Assembly (NCBI GenBank): GCA_016716835.1
Contig: JADJUW010000003.1
Coordinates: 1 to 64,000, forward strand
Length of the DNA stretch: 64,000 bases
DNA from: Myxococcales bacterium
GTDB lineage: Bacteria > Myxococcota_A > Polyangia > Haliangiales > Haliangiaceae
Direction of reading: 5' to 3'
Position 1 is the first letter of the stretch; each line of letters opens with the position of its first letter. Below, piece after piece: positions 26,013 to 36,670 of this stretch. The translations under genes and the position numbers were made by a program. The notes beneath the pieces are model-generated. The model had not been told where the DNA came from, ran no database searches, and saw nothing but the letters and a program-made list of their open reading frames with translations.

Positions 26013-28769
26013 ATGGCGCTAAATAAAGAAAAGGTCATGGAGTCGGCGAGAAAGTTCGCCGAAAAAGGTCAGATCGACAAAGCGATCAAGGAATACCAAC
26101 GCCTGGTCGAAGAAGACCCCACCGACGTGCGGGTGTGGCTTAAGGTCGGTGATCTCTACGCCAAGCGAGGGAGCAAGGCCGAGGCCGTCGAGGCCTACGA
26201 GCGCTCGGCGCGGCTCTATGAAGGCCAAGGGTTCTCGCTCAAGGCGGTTGCCGTCTACAAACAAATTCTCAAGCTCGATCCGGCGCTCATCAAGATCAAC
26301 CGGCGGCTCGGCGATCTCTATGTGCAGCTCGAGATGAATTCCGAAGCGATGCAACACTATGAGGCGGTAAGCACGCAACTCTTGCGCGATGGGCGCGGGC
26401 GTGAGGCGCTTGAGGTCGCTAAGGTCGTGGTCGAGCTCGCGCCGGAAGACATCGCGCCACGCATTAAGCTGGCCGAGCAATATTCCAAAGAGGACCTCGT
26501 GGTCGACGCCGTGCGCGAATTTACCGTCGCATGCGAGCAACTTCGCAAGGCCGGTCGCACCGATGACTTTCTCAAGGTGGCGGAGCGCCTGTTGTGGCAC
26601 CGCCCTGACATGATTGATCTGACGCGCGAGCTAGCCACGCTTTATATGCGTCGCAAAGATCCGCGGCGCGCACTCGCGAAGCTGCAGATCTGTTTTAAGG
26701 CAGATCCGCAGGACGTTGCGGTGCTTAACCTGATGGCCGAGGCGTTCGGCGAGAGCGAGCAAGCCCCCAAGGCGGTGCAAGTTCTTAAAGAGCTTGCGCG
26801 CATCCATGAACAAAAGGGAGAGCGCGATCTCGCGGTGTCGGCGCATCGCCGCGTGCTGCAATTTGATCCCAACGACGCCGAGGCCAAGGCGTATGCCGGG
26901 GCCGCGCGCGCCACCTCCTCGGCAAGGCCGCCGGCGCCGTCGAGCACCAAGCTTGCGTCTATGGCGCCGCCGCCCGAGCCGCCTCCTCGGCTCAATCGGA
27001 CCGGCGCCGAGTCGCTGACCAAGGACACTAACTTGGTGCCGGAATTTTCCTTGCCGGACTACGACACCAAGACGCGCAGCATGAGCGGGGCCGGCACCAC
27101 GGGTGCCCCTACCGCGCGCGCGCTGTCTCGGGCTGGCTCGGTTGGCGTCGAGGCGCGCGCGGAATCGGCGAGCGAGACCCACGCCGACCAGCTAAGCAAA
27201 TTGCTGTCGGAGACCGATGTTTACGTCAAGTACAAGCTGTTTCCCAAGGCCCTGGAGCACTTGCGGCGCGTGTTCTCGCTTGATCCCGAGAACGTCGAAG
27301 GTCATGAACGCCTCAAGGACGTCTACCTGGCAACCGGGCGCGAAGACGATGCCTTGGCCGAGTTGCTCAAGCTTGCCGAGATTTTCTCGCCCAGCGATCC
27401 CGAGCGCGCCGAGCAGTACCTGCGCGAGCTCCTCACCGTCGATGCGGGGTACCAGGCGGCGCATGATTTGGCGCGGCGGTATCGCCTCGACCTAGCCGAC
27501 GTCCCTGAGGTCGAGCTCGGCGAGGATAGCGAGTTTGATTTCGATCCCGACGATCTGCATACAGGCACAGTTGATCCCGAGACCGAGGATGTCGGCTTTG
27601 AAGAAGTGCTCAGCGCCGACCTCGGTGAGGTGAGCCAGAGCGGCGGTTTGCCGGCCCGCGTGGCGGCGCAAGCCGTGTCCGCCGGTAGCCGCGGGCGCAT
27701 GGCGATGAGCCCTGCGGAAATCGAACACAGCATCGATCAGCAACTCGAGGCCGCGTCAGATTTTGAGATCGACGAGGTGCCCTTTGATCGCAACGCCGCC
27801 AAGGAATTCGACGCCGACCTGACGGCAGATGAGGCTCCGGTCTTTACCAAGGGTCATGACGAGCCGACCAGCACCGGCTCGGAACCGACCGCGCAGGCCG
27901 ACGCCGCGGCAGGTGGCGCCAGCCTCGAAGATGAGCTCGAAGAGGCCGAGTTCTACGAAGGCCAAGGCCTCCTCGAAGAGGCCACCAATATCATGCGCCG
28001 CATAGCCGCGCGGTATCCGCGGCACCCGCTGGTGCGCGCCAAGCTCGAAGAGCTGGGCATCGACTTATCAGCGGCCGGCGCCGCGCAAGGTTCGCCGGCG
28101 CCGCAAAAACCACCAGGCCCACCGGCCGCCACGGCATTTACCGCCGCCACGGTCCCCCCGGGGATGTCGCCGCGTGGCCCGGTGCCGTCATTTCCGGCCG
28201 CTGGCGGCAAGCCCGCGATCTCGAGCCGTCAAGAAACCGCGACCAAGGTGTCCGGTGCGCCGGCAACTGGTCCGGGCGAATTCACTAAGCCCACGGTGAT
28301 GTTGCAAAAACCGGTCGAAGACCACGATCTGGATACGCAGTACGATCTGGGCCTAGCCTACAAGGAGATGGGCCTTTACGACGATGCGATTGCCTCGTTT
28401 CAAAAAGTTCTGGCGAGCGACTATCGCATCGGCGAATGCATCCTGATGGTCGGCATGTGCCTGCGCCTGCAAGGCCAACATCGGCGCGCCATCGATCAGC
28501 TGTCGCGCGGGCTGCGCGAACAGGGCATCTCGAGCAACGAGCAGATGAGCCTGCATTACGAGTTGGCGGTGGCGTATCAAGAGCTTGGCGAAGCCGAGAC
28601 CGCGGATGCGCTGTTCGCCGAAATCGAAGAGCAGCTGCCCAATTTTGCCGATGTCGCCAAGCGGCGGGCACAATTGCGCGGCGATCGCTCGGCGCAAGGC
28701 AAGGGGCGCGCGATGTCTTCGACCGACGACGCCGAGCAGGCCCTCGATAATTTATTTCCCGACGACTAG
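26013..28769 (+). CDS. Large tetratricopeptide (TPR) repeat protein
   Basis: A 918-residue, probably cytoplasmic scaffold. The N-terminal ~310 residues are tandem TPRs (for example GQIDKAIKEYQRLVEEDP, GFSLKAVAVYKQILKLDP). There follow a Pro/Ser linker, a second TPR pair (about 400-480), a long acidic low-complexity section, a FYEGQGLLEEATNIMRRIA TPR-like motif and a final TPR block (about 770-870). Start ATG 26013 (MALNKEKVMESARKFAEKG) is where TPR homology begins; the upstream 45 codons are Arg/Ala-rich and look untranslated. The family is common in Myxococcota; function not known. No enzymatic motif. Confidence 0.85.
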   Translation: MALNKEKVMESARKFAEKGQIDKAIKEYQRLVEEDPTDVRVWLKVGDLYAKRGSKAEAVEAYERSARLYEGQGFSLKAVAVYKQILKLDPALIKINRRLGDLYVQLEMNSEAMQHYEAVSTQLLRDGRGREALEVAKVVVELAPEDIAPRIKLAEQYSKEDLVVDAVREFTVACEQLRKAGRTDDFLKVAERLLWHRPDMIDLTRELATLYMRRKDPRRALAKLQICFKADPQDVAVLNLMAEAFGESEQAPKAVQVLKELARIHEQKGERDLAVSAHRRVLQFDPNDAEAKAYAGAARATSSARPPAPSSTKLASMAPPPEPPPRLNRTGAESLTKDTNLVPEFSLPDYDTKTRSMSGAGTTGAPTARALSRAGSVGVEARAESASETHADQLSKLLSETDVYVKYKLFPKALEHLRRVFSLDPENVEGHERLKDVYLATGREDDALAELLKLAEIFSPSDPERAEQYLRELLTVDAGYQAAHDLARRYRLDLADVPEVELGEDSEFDFDPDDLHTGTVDPETEDVGFEEVLSADLGEVSQSGGLPARVAAQAVSAGSRGRMAMSPAEIEHSIDQQLEAASDFEIDEVPFDRNAAKEFDADLTADEAPVFTKGHDEPTSTGSEPTAQADAAAGGASLEDELEEAEFYEGQGLLEEATNIMRRIAARYPRHPLVRAKLEELGIDLSAAGAAQGSPAPQKPPGPPAATAFTAATVPPGMSPRGPVPSFPAAGGKPAISSRQETATKVSGAPATGPGEFTKPTVMLQKPVEDHDLDTQYDLGLAYKEMGLYDDAIASFQKVLASDYRIGECILMVGMCLRLQGQHRRAIDQLSRGLREQGISSNEQMSLHYELAVAYQELGEAETADALFAEIEEQLPNFADVAKRRAQLRGDRSAQGKGRAMSSTDDAEQALDNLFPDD

Positions 28770-28778
28770 GAAGCAACT

Positions 28779-29651
28779 GTGGCCAGCGGAGCCTCAAGAA
28801 AAATCGTCTCGTTGCTGGTAAGCCTGATGACGGCGCTGACGACGTTGGCGGCTTCGCAGGCGGCGGCCGAGGTATGGCCGCAACCTGCGGCGGGGCCCTC
28901 GGCGAGTGGCGCCCCTGAGGTAATCTTTACCTTTGACGACGGGCCACGCGAGGACACGACGACGCTCATCTTGGATGAGCTGGCGCGGCGCCGGATCCGT
29001 GCGGTCTTCTTCTGGGTTGGCTGGCGCGTCCAGGCGCCCTCGCCGGCGCGCCTGGCGGTGGTGCGGCGTGCGGTCGATGAGGGCCATATTATCGCGGGCC
29101 ATTCGCAGACGCATCCCATGCTGTGCCTGGGCCTGACCGAATCGCAGATTGCCAAGGAAATCGATGATGCCCGGCAGCTGCTGATCAAGCATACTGGCAT
29201 GCGTATTGACTGGTTTCGCGCGCCTTATGGCACCCGGTGCCCGCTGCTTGAGGCGCTCTTGCTCGAGCGCCGCATGCCCAACATTCATTGGGATATCGAC
29301 CCGCAGGAATGGCAACCCGGCATGTCGGCAGAGGCCACGGCGCAATTTGTCATCGCCAAGTTGGCGGTGCTGCGAGGCCGGGCGGTGGTCTTGCTGCACG
29401 ATACCAAGGTCGAATCCGTAAAGGCGCTGCCGATGATCCTCGATTGGATTGAGGCCGAGAATGCACGCCGCCGCGTCATCGGGCAGCGCGGTTTGGTCAT
29501 CGTGCAGGGCACGGAGCTGGCGTGGGAGCGATCGCGCAGCGGGCTCGGCCAGGTGCTCGCAGATGCCGCGGCGCAGGCGGGGACGGCAAGCGCCGCGATT
29601 CTCGCCTCGTTTGCCGCGGCGGCGCCCGCCGCCCCTGATAAAATGCGCTAA
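28779..29651 (+). CDS. Secreted polysaccharide deacetylase (NodB domain)
   Basis: A 290-residue exported protein. After a signal peptide (about residues 1-30) the NodB fold shows TFDDGP (Asp53-Asp54), HSQTH (His108, His112), RAPYG (Arg147) and a C-terminal LLHDT. These are the metal ligands and catalytic residues of carbohydrate esterase family 4. Substrate could be peptidoglycan, chitin-like or exopolysaccharide GlcNAc. GTG start 10 bases after the TPR gene, so likely co-transcribed. The last ~40 residues are Ala-rich. Confidence 0.88.
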   Translation: MASGASRKIVSLLVSLMTALTTLAASQAAAEVWPQPAAGPSASGAPEVIFTFDDGPREDTTTLILDELARRRIRAVFFWVGWRVQAPSPARLAVVRRAVDEGHIIAGHSQTHPMLCLGLTESQIAKEIDDARQLLIKHTGMRIDWFRAPYGTRCPLLEALLLERRMPNIHWDIDPQEWQPGMSAEATAQFVIAKLAVLRGRAVVLLHDTKVESVKALPMILDWIEAENARRRVIGQRGLVIVQGTELAWERSRSGLGQVLADAAAQAGTASAAILASFAAAAPAAPDKMR

Positions 29652-29670
29652 GGTTTGCCCCAGGCGCGCC

Positions 29671-30678
29671 ATGTTCTTGATGCGACAATCAAACCTCGAG
29701 GATCTCGAGCAAATTCTCGCGGTTGCCGAATACCTCGACACCGTCAATTTGCCAGCGCAGCGCGAGCCGATTCAGGCGATTTTGGAGCTATCGGAGGCGT
29801 CGTTTGCGGCCCAGGTCCCGGTGGCGGAGCGCGAGTATCTGTTCGTGCTCGAGGACCTGGCGACGCATCGCGTGATTGGCACCAGCATGGTGCACGCGCA
29901 ACATGGCACCAAACGCGCGCCGCACATTTTTTTTCGCGTCGAACCCGAAGAGCGCTACTCGTACACGCTCGATCGCTTGTTCGTGCATCAGACGCTGCGA
30001 ATTGGCTACAACTATAACGGCCCCACCGAAATTGGCGGTCTGATCTTGTTGCCGGAGTATCGTGGCAATCCAAGCGCGCTCGGGCGATTTTTGTCGTACG
30101 CGCGGTTCTTATTCATTGCCATGCATCGCCCCCTATTTCGCGAGGTGGTGGTGTCCGAGCTGCTGCCGCCGCTGGAGGCCGACGGCACGAGCCTTTTGTG
30201 GGAGCACGTTGGCAAGTTGTTTACCGGCCTGACCTATCAAGAGGCCGATCGGATCTCCAAGCACAACAAAGAGTTTATTACGGCGCTGTTTCCCGATGAT
30301 CCCATTCATACCGCGCTCTTGCCCGAGGCCGTGCGCGACATCATCGGGCGGGTTGGCACCGAGACCTTGGGCGTCGAAAAAATGCTCAAGCGGGTCGGCT
30401 TTCGCTATGCAAATCAGATCGATCCCTTTGACGGCGGGCCGCACTATGTTGCGTCGACCGATGAGATTTCCATCGTGCGCGATAGCCGAACCCGGCGGCT
30501 TACGATCGCCGAGGGGGAGGCGAGCAGTTGGGGCATCGCGGCGCATCAGGCAAGCCCGTTTCGCGCCATTTGTGGGCCCATGGGCGTCGATGGCGAGGCG
30601 CTGGTGCTTTCCGCGGCGCAGGCAACAACCCTTGGCGTGGGCGCTGGCCAGCAGGTGTGGACAGTGTTTGCGGGCTAA
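29671..30678 (+). CDS. astA: Arginine N-succinyltransferase (AstA/AruF family)
   Basis: A 335-residue GNAT-fold enzyme that transfers succinyl from succinyl-CoA to arginine (or ornithine), the first step of the AST catabolic pathway. Conserved: YTLDRLFVHQTLRIGYNYNG, PTEIGGLILLPEYRGN, SELLPPLEADGTSLLWE, GLTYQEADRISKHNKEFI and the IDPFDGGPH motif. ATG 29671 matches the family start; the longer frame overlaps the deacetylase. No other ast gene (astB, C, D, E) is in the window, so it may act alone or in a different role here. Confidence 0.9.
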   Translation: MFLMRQSNLEDLEQILAVAEYLDTVNLPAQREPIQAILELSEASFAAQVPVAEREYLFVLEDLATHRVIGTSMVHAQHGTKRAPHIFFRVEPEERYSYTLDRLFVHQTLRIGYNYNGPTEIGGLILLPEYRGNPSALGRFLSYARFLFIAMHRPLFREVVVSELLPPLEADGTSLLWEHVGKLFTGLTYQEADRISKHNKEFITALFPDDPIHTALLPEAVRDIIGRVGTETLGVEKMLKRVGFRYANQIDPFDGGPHYVASTDEISIVRDSRTRRLTIAEGEASSWGIAAHQASPFRAICGPMGVDGEALVLSAAQATTLGVGAGQQVWTVFAG

Positions 30679-30681
30679 CGT

Positions 30682-31563
30682 ATGAACGACCGCATGCAGC
30701 GCCTTGGTGGATTTCACATGCGTGGCGAGGTTGCGAACGCCACGGCGTGCGCCTTGGCGATGCTCGTGCTGGGCGGCGCCGTCGGCCAGGCCGGCGCAAA
30801 CGAGCGAGGGGAGGTGGCGCCCTTTGTGCCGGCGCCTTGGCAGTTTGACCCTGAGCATGCGCGCGTCGTCGGCGTGCACGTGCTCAGCGAGCGCCATTTT
30901 GCGGGGCTCTCGCTCGACCTAAAATCGTCGTCCGTTCAGTCGTATGTGCGAACGGAGCCGAAGTTGGCGCTGGTAGTTGGGGTGCTGCACTCGGCGCAAA
31001 CCCCGGAGGCAGGCGGCATCGCCGCGGGCGAGGCGGTGCGCGCGAGCTTTGATTGGCTGGGCGCTGGCCTTACGGCGAGCCGCAATGCCGGGGACGTAGT
31101 GACCGTTGCGGACGATCGGCAAACCCAAGATGATAAGCGCGCTTGGCGCCTCGATCTGTCATGGCGCAATGCCGCCACCGGCGTCACCTCGACGGTAGCC
31201 GCGGTGGCGGTGCAAAGCGCGGGCGGTATCGCGCTGACGTATGCAGAGTGTTTTCATGCGCTCGACGCCAACGAAGCCGGCGCCGCCGAGGCGCAACGCG
31301 CGTGCGATGATGCCCTAGCGCGCGTCGGCAGCGACGTGCCGACCAACGAGCGCATGGCCTTTGTCGTGCCCCCGCGATCGCCAGCGACCACGGGGGCAGG
31401 GGATCAAACTGTGGGAGGGGCCACGGCCGCCGACGCCGCGACGGCGCTGGCCATCGCGCCGCGAAAAACCGCGCGCCTGCCGTTCTATCTCCTGGGCGGA
31501 GTGATCTTGGCGGCGGGCTTGGTGCTCGCGGTCAGGGGCGCTCGGCGCAAACAGAAAGCGTAA
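30682..31563 (+). CDS. Exported protein of unknown function with C-terminal transmembrane anchor
   Basis: A 293-residue protein: N-terminal hydrophobic segment (ACALAMLVLGGAVGQAGA, signal-like), a globular region with several beta strands and a single pair of Cys, an Ala/Thr/Gly linker, then a C-terminal transmembrane helix (FYLLGGVILAAGLVLAV) and basic RGARRKQKA. The topology is therefore periplasmic domain with a cytoplasmic tail. I do not recognise the family. It sits 3 bases after astA and 3 bases before the response regulator, so it is part of that operon and could sense or present something to it (inference). Confidence 0.7.
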   Translation: MNDRMQRLGGFHMRGEVANATACALAMLVLGGAVGQAGANERGEVAPFVPAPWQFDPEHARVVGVHVLSERHFAGLSLDLKSSSVQSYVRTEPKLALVVGVLHSAQTPEAGGIAAGEAVRASFDWLGAGLTASRNAGDVVTVADDRQTQDDKRAWRLDLSWRNAATGVTSTVAAVAVQSAGGIALTYAECFHALDANEAGAAEAQRACDDALARVGSDVPTNERMAFVVPPRSPATTGAGDQTVGGATAADAATALAIAPRKTARLPFYLLGGVILAAGLVLAVRGARRKQKA

Positions 31564-31566
31564 CTC

Positions 31567-32964
31567 ATGGCGAACATAGTCGTAATCGATGACGAGAAAA
31601 ATATTTGTCGCACCATCGCCATGGTGATGGAAGGCGAGGGCCACCAGGTGCAAACCGCGCAGGATGCCGCCTCTGGGCTGGCGTGCCTCGTCGACGTTGT
31701 TCCAGATTGCGTGCTGCTCGACGTCAAGCTGGGCGCAGACAACGGCATCGAGCTAATCTCGCAGCTGCGCGAGACGGCGAAATATGACGTGCCCATCATC
31801 ATGATTTCGGGCCATGCGGCGATTGATGATGCCGTGGCCGCGACCAAGCTTGGCGCCTTTTACTTTCTTGAAAAACCCCTCGATCGCAATCGGCTGTTGG
31901 TGTCGCTGCGCAACGCGCTGGAACGCGTGGCGCTCATGCGTGAGGCCGCGGCGCTGCGCAACTCGGTGGACGGGCGCTTCGCCTTGCTCGGCAAGAGCGC
32001 GGCGCTGGACCATGTGCGTCGGCAGATTGGCCGCGTCGCCGGCACCAAGACGCGCGTGCTCATCACGGGCGAAAGCGGCACCGGCAAGGAGCTGATCGCG
32101 CGCGCGATCCATCGCCAGAGCGCGGTGGCCGCGGGCCCCTTCGTCAAGGTCAACTGCGCGGCGATTCCGGCCGAGCTCATCGAGAGCGAGCTGTTTGGCC
32201 ATGAACGCGGCGCCTTCACGGGGGCGGTCGCACGCAAGCGCGGCCTGTTTGAGGTGGCGCACGGCGGGACGATTTTTCTCGATGAGATCGGCGACATGGC
32301 ACAATCGGCGCAGGCCAAGGTGTTGCGCGTGCTGCAGACCGGCGAGTTTACCCGCGTCGGCGGCGAGGCCTCGGTGACGACGGATGCCCGCGTCTTGGCG
32401 GCGACGCACCAAGATCTTGAGGCCATGGTAAAGCAAGGCACGTTTCGCGAAGACCTGTTTTTTCGCCTCAACGTCTTCCCGTTGCATTCACCGCGCCTCG
32501 CCGAGCGCAGCGACGACATTCCCTTGCTCGTCGAGGCCTTTATCCAAGAGGCGTGTGAGGAAAATGGCGTCGCGCTGCGCAGCATCGATGAGGCGGCGTT
32601 GGCGCTCTTGCAGGCCCACGCGTGGCCGGGCAACATTCGCGAGCTGCGCAACGTCGTTGAGCGCATGGTCATCATGGCGGACGCCGTGATCCGCGTTGAG
32701 GATGTGCCGGCGTACCTGCGGGCGGCGCCCGCCGTGGCCGCCGCGGCGCCCAACGCCGAGGCGCAGGCGTATTTGCGCCGCTACGCCGATCGCAACCTCC
32801 GCGAATTTCGCGACGAGATCGAGGCCGAGTTTATCCGCATGCGGTTGGCGGATTTTGAGTGGAATATCTCGAAGACGGCCGCGACGCTCGGCATTGAACG
32901 AACCAACCTACACAAGAAGTTGCGCGCGCTGGGGATTTCGCGCGACGAGCACGAGGGCACATGA
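31567..32964 (+). CDS. Sigma-54-dependent response regulator (NtrC type)
   Basis: A 465-residue transcription activator. Receiver domain with acidic pocket Asp8-Asp9, phospho-acceptor Asp52, Ser81 and Lys103. An AAA+ domain follows with Walker A GESGTGKE (168-175), the sigma-54 contact GAFTGA (215-220) and Walker B FLDEIGD. A C-terminal Fis-type helix-turn-helix (ISKTAATLGIERTNLHKKLRALGI) completes it. When phosphorylated it would open sigma-54 promoters. No sensor kinase is adjacent. Its stop overlaps the next ATG by ATGA, tying it to the small membrane peptide and radical SAM gene. Confidence 0.95.
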   Translation: MANIVVIDDEKNICRTIAMVMEGEGHQVQTAQDAASGLACLVDVVPDCVLLDVKLGADNGIELISQLRETAKYDVPIIMISGHAAIDDAVAATKLGAFYFLEKPLDRNRLLVSLRNALERVALMREAAALRNSVDGRFALLGKSAALDHVRRQIGRVAGTKTRVLITGESGTGKELIARAIHRQSAVAAGPFVKVNCAAIPAELIESELFGHERGAFTGAVARKRGLFEVAHGGTIFLDEIGDMAQSAQAKVLRVLQTGEFTRVGGEASVTTDARVLAATHQDLEAMVKQGTFREDLFFRLNVFPLHSPRLAERSDDIPLLVEAFIQEACEENGVALRSIDEAALALLQAHAWPGNIRELRNVVERMVIMADAVIRVEDVPAYLRAAPAVAAAAPNAEAQAYLRRYADRNLREFRDEIEAEFIRMRLADFEWNISKTAATLGIERTNLHKKLRALGISRDEHEGT

Positions 32965-33179
32965 CGCCGCGCAAGGGGCGCATCCTCGCGGTCAAGTGGG
33001 GCTACAATCCGAACTCGTCGAGCCTAGGCGTCGACGTCACCTTCTTCTTGCTCGGGGCCTCGGCGCTGGCGATCTTGACGCCCGCGGTGTCGGGGCTGTT
33101 GTATCTGCGACGGCTGCGCGGCGCGGCCCCAGCCATCGACGATGCGCCACCGCCGGCAACGACTCCCGAGGCGCCGTAA
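32961..33179 (+). CDS. 72-residue membrane peptide with GYNPNSSS motif (candidate radical SAM substrate)
   Basis: A small ORF supported by ATGA overlap with the response regulator and TAATG overlap with the radical SAM gene. It has a basic N-terminus (TPRKGRILAVKW), the motif GYNPNSSSLG at residues 14-23, one transmembrane helix at about 26-49, a short basic LRRLRG stretch and a Pro/Ala-rich tail. Not a family I can name. The polar, Ser/Asn-rich motif just before the helix, next to a SPASM enzyme, makes it a candidate for post-translational modification or an accessory membrane anchor. This is inference; no classical leader peptide or RRE partner is visible. Confidence 0.7.
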   Translation: MTPRKGRILAVKWGYNPNSSSLGVDVTFFLLGASALAILTPAVSGLLYLRRLRGAAPAIDDAPPPATTPEAP

Positions 33180-34401
33180 TGGCGTGGTGGCGGCCGCGGC
33201 CTCACCGCGCCGAGGCCTTTGGCGGCATCGTCCAGCTTGAGCGTCCCCGTGCCTTGGTGTTCGTCGATCGCGCGTTAGCGGAGCGGCACGGCATAGACGG
33301 TGGCGCACGTTGGGTCGACGAGGCCACCGATGGGGTGATTGGCGCGCAGCCACTCGCGGCGCCGCTCGAGGCCCATCTGCAGCTGACCAACCAATGCGCC
33401 GCAGGGTGCACGGGTTGCTATACGGGGGCCTCGCCGCAAGTGCGCGACGATGAGTGGGGCGCGCAAGAATGGAAGCGCGCGCTCGACGTGCTCGCCGACA
33501 TGGGCGTGTTTCACGTCGCGCTGGGCGGCGGCGAGAGCGCAATCTTGCCGTGGCTCGGCGAGGTCGCGGCGCATGCGCGCAGGCGAGGCCTGGTGCCTAA
33601 TCTCACCACGAGCGGCCTTGAGGGGCTGCAAAACGTGCTCGATCACGCGCCCCTGTTTGGTCAGATCAACGTCTCATTAGACGGCCTGCGCGACACGTAT
33701 CGCGCGGTAAGAGGCTTTGATGGCTTTGATCGCGCGGTGGCGGCCTTGCGCGCCCTGCGCCGCCGCAAGCGCGAGGTCGGTATTAATGTCGTGGTGACGC
33801 GCAAAAATTTTGCCGAGCTACCCCAAATCTTTGCGCTCGCCAAGCGCTTGCGCCTGGCGGAGGTCGAGCTGCTGCGGTTTAAGCCGTCGGGCCGCGGCAG
33901 CGCCGCCTACGCCGAAATGGCGTGTACGCAGGCGCAGCATCGCCTTTTTTTGCCGACGATCTTGGCCGCCGCGAAACGTCACCGCATTCGGGTCAAGGTC
34001 GACTGCTCGTACGTGCCGATGCTTACGCATCATCAGCCATCGCGCGAGATGCTCGCGCAATTGTGTGTCTATGGCTGCACCGCCGGCGATTTCTTGGTGG
34101 GCGCGAAGGCGCAGGGCTGGGTGTCGGCGTGCAGCTTTGCGCCACCAGGGTTAGGGGGCGAAAAAGTCTCGCTCCACGATCTTGGGGCGGCATGGGCCGA
34201 TCCGGCACAGTTTGCGCCGTTTCGCAGGTGGCGCGACTTGCCGGATCCATGCCGCACGTGCACCTATGTCGACCTCTGTCGCGGCGGCTGCAAGGTGGTC
34301 TCGGGCCACACGCTGCGCGACTGGAGCGCACCCGACCCAGAGTGTCCGCGCGTCGTTGATTGTGCGCCCGCGGCCCCTGCGCGCCGCCATTTGCCCGTGG
34401 T

Positions 34402-34405
<4 letters not shown>
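33179..34405 (+). CDS. Radical SAM protein with SPASM domain
   Basis: A 408-residue enzyme. After ~65 residues without recognised homology the radical SAM motif CxxxCxxC is at Cys73, Cys77 and Cys80 (TNQCAAGCTGCYTG), with a GGGES segment for SAM binding. The C-terminus has a SPASM-type cluster of Cys, including CRTCTYVDLCRGGCK (Cys358, 361, 367, 371), for auxiliary iron-sulfur clusters. SPASM enzymes mostly modify peptides or proteins (family knowledge). Start at 33179 overlaps the small membrane-peptide stop. The stop overlaps the next ATG (ATGA). Substrate unknown; the preceding peptide is the obvious candidate. Confidence 0.88.
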
Positions 34406-35217
<812 letters not shown>

Positions 35218-35270
35218 GCTGCCAGCGCGACTTGGCGCTACCGGCTCGCCGCGTGGCCGGGAGCTTGCCG

Positions 35271-36623
35271 TTAATCGAGCGACGCGCCGCTGATGCGGAT
35301 GCGCCGCTCTGGCGGCAGGCCGCTGACGTTGCCATGGAGATCGATGAGGCGCCAATAGTCGACATCGAGCTCTTGGCGCATGGCGCGATAGCCTTCGGCT
35401 AGATCGGTTTCGATGAGCTCGATATGCGGGCAGCCAGACTGGTTGCAGAAGTCGGAGCTGGTGTCATTATAGGTTGGTATAAGGTCGCCGAGGTCGGGGG
35501 GCAGCGTAGGCACGCGCATCGAGGTTTGGGTGGGCGGACCAATGAACGTCCAATTATAGTAGGTGGGCGCCTCGGCTGGCCCGGTCGACCACGACAGGAG
35601 GCCGCGAAAGGCGTCGGCGTCGGCGCCGGGAAGCTGATGGCTCCAGCTCATGGTTTGGCTCGCAAAATCGAAAACCGGCGACGACAGCATGGGCAGCGCC
35701 ATGTTGGGGTAGGTGTTGTCGTAGCGATGCGCCGTGCGTTGCTCGCGGATGAATTGATCGCTCGCGCCGCTGCGATGAATATCGATGAGCACGGCCGAGC
35801 CGTCGCCGCCATATTGCGAGGGCACGCCCAGGGTAATCGCGGTCGGCGAGGCCTCGAGATCGTCAAGGGCATTGCCACGTCCGAGCTTAAAGCCCTGCTC
35901 GGTTGCCGCCCACTCGGCGGCGATGTAGCTAAGCCCAGGTGGCAGATTGGTCAGCGCCACCGGGAATTCGCTGCCAACTTGCCAAGAACTCGCGGTTAGA
36001 TCGATCGTGCCACCGGCGATAAACGTGTGGCCGCTGGAGACGATGCTGAACGAGCTAAGTGGCAAATCTTGCGCCAGGGCGAACACCGAAAATTCACCTG
36101 CTTCGCAATACGCAAAAAAATCGATGGCGCCGGACGTGTCGTTGCCGAGCCACTCTTCGCCGCACTTTGAATGCAAGGTGTAGTCATTCGCGCTGCCGGG
36201 ACCAGGTGGCAGCAGCACCTCCATCGAACCGGCATAGGTCCAATCGCGGCCGGCGCGGCGGCCGACGACCAAGGCATCCTCTGGCTCGATCCCGTAGATG
36301 GTCGTCATCGAGTACTGCCCCTCATTTTGCTGGACGACGGTGATCGACGCGCCGCTGGGCACGTCGTTTATGGTCGCGATGCCATCGTCGTCGGTGACGT
36401 AGGTTGCGAGGTAGCCACCGTCCGCGTCATTGAGCACAACATTGACGCCCGGCAAGGCCCCATTGCCGTTTGAGGCCAGCACGAGCACCGTAGCGGGGCC
36501 ATCTGGTATTGGCGGCGGAGGTGGTTCGGGCGGTGGCTGGCTGCCTACCGGGGTACAGCCCTGCCACGCGACCGTCGCCAGCAGCAGGCATCCTAGAAAA
36601 CTTTTTGCCGCACGGCGTTGCAT
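35271..36623 (-). CDS. Predicted lipoprotein with carboxypeptidase-regulatory-like N-terminal domain
   Basis: A 450-residue protein. Signal and lipobox AWQGC (Cys23), a Pro-rich linker, then a domain of about 80 residues (VLVLASNGNGALPGVNVVLNDADGGYLATYVTDDDGIATI) that resembles carboxypeptidase-regulatory/CNA-B-like beta sandwiches. A long beta-rich region of unknown function follows. ATG 36623 starts the signal; the open frame further upstream overlaps the DUF4340 gene and has no homology. Such lipoproteins are frequent on the surface of Myxococcota. No catalytic motif seen. Confidence 0.72.
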   Translation of the reverse strand: MQRRAAKSFLGCLLLATVAWQGCTPVGSQPPPEPPPPPIPDGPATVLVLASNGNGALPGVNVVLNDADGGYLATYVTDDDGIATINDVPSGASITVVQQNEGQYSMTTIYGIEPEDALVVGRRAGRDWTYAGSMEVLLPPGPGSANDYTLHSKCGEEWLGNDTSGAIDFFAYCEAGEFSVFALAQDLPLSSFSIVSSGHTFIAGGTIDLTASSWQVGSEFPVALTNLPPGLSYIAAEWAATEQGFKLGRGNALDDLEASPTAITLGVPSQYGGDGSAVLIDIHRSGASDQFIREQRTAHRYDNTYPNMALPMLSSPVFDFASQTMSWSHQLPGADADAFRGLLSWSTGPAEAPTYYNWTFIGPPTQTSMRVPTLPPDLGDLIPTYNDTSSDFCNQSGCPHIELIETDLAEGYRAMRQELDVDYWRLIDLHGNVSGLPPERRIRISGASLD

Positions 36624-36670
36624 GGCCGCAGTGTAACGCAGTTGGCGCGAATTATTGAATCCACCAGGCG

